NCBI RefSeq assembly: GCF_902769175.1
Contig: NZ_CACXNW010000041.1
Location: forward strand, 1-41,157
Origin: an uncultured Methanobrevibacter sp.
GTDB taxonomy: Archaea > Methanobacteriota > Methanobacteria > Methanobacteriales > Methanobacteriaceae
Direction of reading: 5' to 3'
Length of the DNA: 41,157 nucleotides
Below, piece by piece: positions 40,418 through 41,157 of the stretch (position 1 is the first letter of the stretch; each line of letters opens with the position of its first letter). The position numbers and the translations under genes were made by a program. The notes beneath the pieces were generated by a model. It was not told where the DNA came from. It searched no databases and saw only the letters and a program-made list of their open reading frames with translations.

Positions 40418-40816
40418 TTACCTGTAACTTTTTTGTTTACGAGCTCTAGCTCCAGGACCACCGTATTTTTTAGGTTCGGAACGTCTTGGGTCTCCTACTA
40501 ACATGGTTCTGTCGTATTGAGTGTAAATCTCTTTTAAGTCCATGTCTTGAGTCCATTGAACTAAACCTTTTGCAATTACCATACGTGCAGCTTCAGCTTG
40601 GCCCATAACTCCTCCACCATTAACATTGATAGAGATGTCTACATTGTTTACAACGTCTCCAGCTAATTCTAATGGTTCGGTTAATTTTAAACGTGCAAGC
40701 TCTGGAGAATAAAGTTCTAAAGGAACTTTATTAATTCTTACTTTACCGGTACCTTCTCTTACAGTACCTCTTGCAATAGCTGTTTTACGCTTACCGCTAG
40801 TATGAACAACTTTCAT
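40418..40816 (-). CDS. rpsI: 30S ribosomal protein S9
   Basis: S9 sits in the small-subunit head with its C-terminal Arg near the P-site tRNA. The 132-residue protein has the family landmarks [23 protein letters not shown] (7-29), [23 protein letters not shown] and the basic tail [17 protein letters not shown]. The start is ATG 40816 with GGGAG upstream. It is 85 bases downstream of L13, forming the classical L13-S9 pair. Unbroken frame. Confidence 0.96.
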   Translation of the reverse strand: MKVVHTSGKRKTAIARGTVREGTGKVRINKVPLELYSPELARLKLTEPLELAGDVVNNVDISINVNGGGVMGQAEAARMVIAKGLVQWTQDMDLKEIYTQYDRTMLVGDPRRSEPKKYGGPGARARKQKSYR

Positions 40817-40901
40817 AACAATTACTCCCTTATTTAATATAATTCGTATAATAATCCTTAATTAGAATATTTCTAAAGATTAAAAGCAAATCGAATGATA
40901 T

Positions 40902-41157
40902 CTATTCGAATTTAGCTCCTAAAAGTTTAGAGATTTCTCCTAATTCCATTCCTTTTTTAATGTCGTTATATTCAGCTTCAGGCATGGTTATGAGTTCAGC
41001 ATCTGCATACTCTTCAGGTACACCTACAAATGCTTTGAATCCTTTAAAAGCAGTTTTTCCTTTTGCTTTTTTCATAGGTAACATACCTCTTACGGTTCTT
41101 CTGAATATATCTTCTGGTCTTCTTGGGTATTTAGGACCTAAGTCACGAGGGTTAGAG
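40902..41157 (-). CDS. rplM: 50S ribosomal protein L13 (cut by window end)
   Basis: The frame is open from the window edge to TAA at 40902, giving the last 84 residues; the true start lies outside and the Met at 41084 is internal. Family landmarks are [18 protein letters not shown] and [18 protein letters not shown], followed by [13 protein letters not shown] at the end. L13 is an early-assembly protein of the large subunit and pairs with S9 downstream. Confidence 0.94.
   Translation of the reverse strand, partial: SNPRDLGPKYPRRPEDIFRRTVRGMLPMKKAKGKTAFKGFKAFVGVPEEYADAELITMPEAEYNDIKKGMELGEISKLLGAKFE

Overview
The window looks like chromosomal DNA of a methanogenic archaeon of the order Methanobacteriales, most likely Methanobrevibacter or a close relative. 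The evidence is the very high A+T content, the archaeal order L13-S9-RpoN-RpoK-enolase-ferredoxin-S2-MEMO-mevalonate kinase-isopentenyl phosphate kinase-IDI2-RNase J-prenyltransferase, GG(A/G)GGTGA-type ribosome binding sites, and large Ig-like and beta-helix adhesin-like proteins of the kind seen in gut and rumen methanogens. The species cannot be told from the sequence.

Layout. (1) 1-9.5 kb, plus strand: three adhesin-like surface protein genes, one cut by the window edge and two interrupted by in-frame stops and a frameshift. (2) 10.5-12.7 kb, plus strand: a small helical protein and two tandem paralogous SAM methyltransferases. (3) 12.9-16 kb, minus strand: Fe-S aldo/keto reductase, a frameshifted hypothetical gene, a zinc-ribbon membrane protein and manganese-dependent pyrophosphatase. 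(4) 16-22.9 kb, accessory: a decayed MATE transporter, an HsdM-like/half-HsdS pair without HsdR, an array of C-rich-loop hairpins, and a lineage-specific secreted protein. (5) 23.3-29.9 kb, minus strand: isoprenoid/RNase J cluster (idsA, RNase J, fni, IPK, mvk), followed by a tiny Cys protein and tRNA-Ala. (6) 30.8-35.1 kb: another interrupted adhesin-like gene with a duplicated remnant of its 5' end, a glyoxalase-like protein and an HXXEE membrane protein, inserted between mvk and the MEMO gene. (7) 35.2-41.2 kb, minus strand: MEMO, S2, ferredoxin, enolase, RpoK, RpoN, S9, L13.

How the genes work together. Block 5 covers the archaeal mevalonate route from mevalonate to the C15-C20 prenyl chains of membrane lipids, apart from the phosphomevalonate step(s). 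Block 7 is translation and transcription machinery plus glycolysis/gluconeogenesis. Blocks 1 and 6 are cell-surface functions. Block 4 is variable genome content.

Two patterns cut across the window. First, about ten indels break reading frames, including those of S2, enolase, RpoN and ferredoxin; most are one-base changes, several in short homopolymers. Sequence error is a likely cause for the housekeeping genes. The adhesin genes instead carry six clean nonsense codons. Second, nearly every intergenic gap holds its own private tandem repeat of about 34-100 bp, usually directly downstream of a stop codon. The most unusual single element is the run of seven hairpins at 21.2-21.5 kb, whose loops carry CCCC or CCCCC, mostly as UCACCCC resembling the anti-Shine-Dalgarno end of 16S rRNA.
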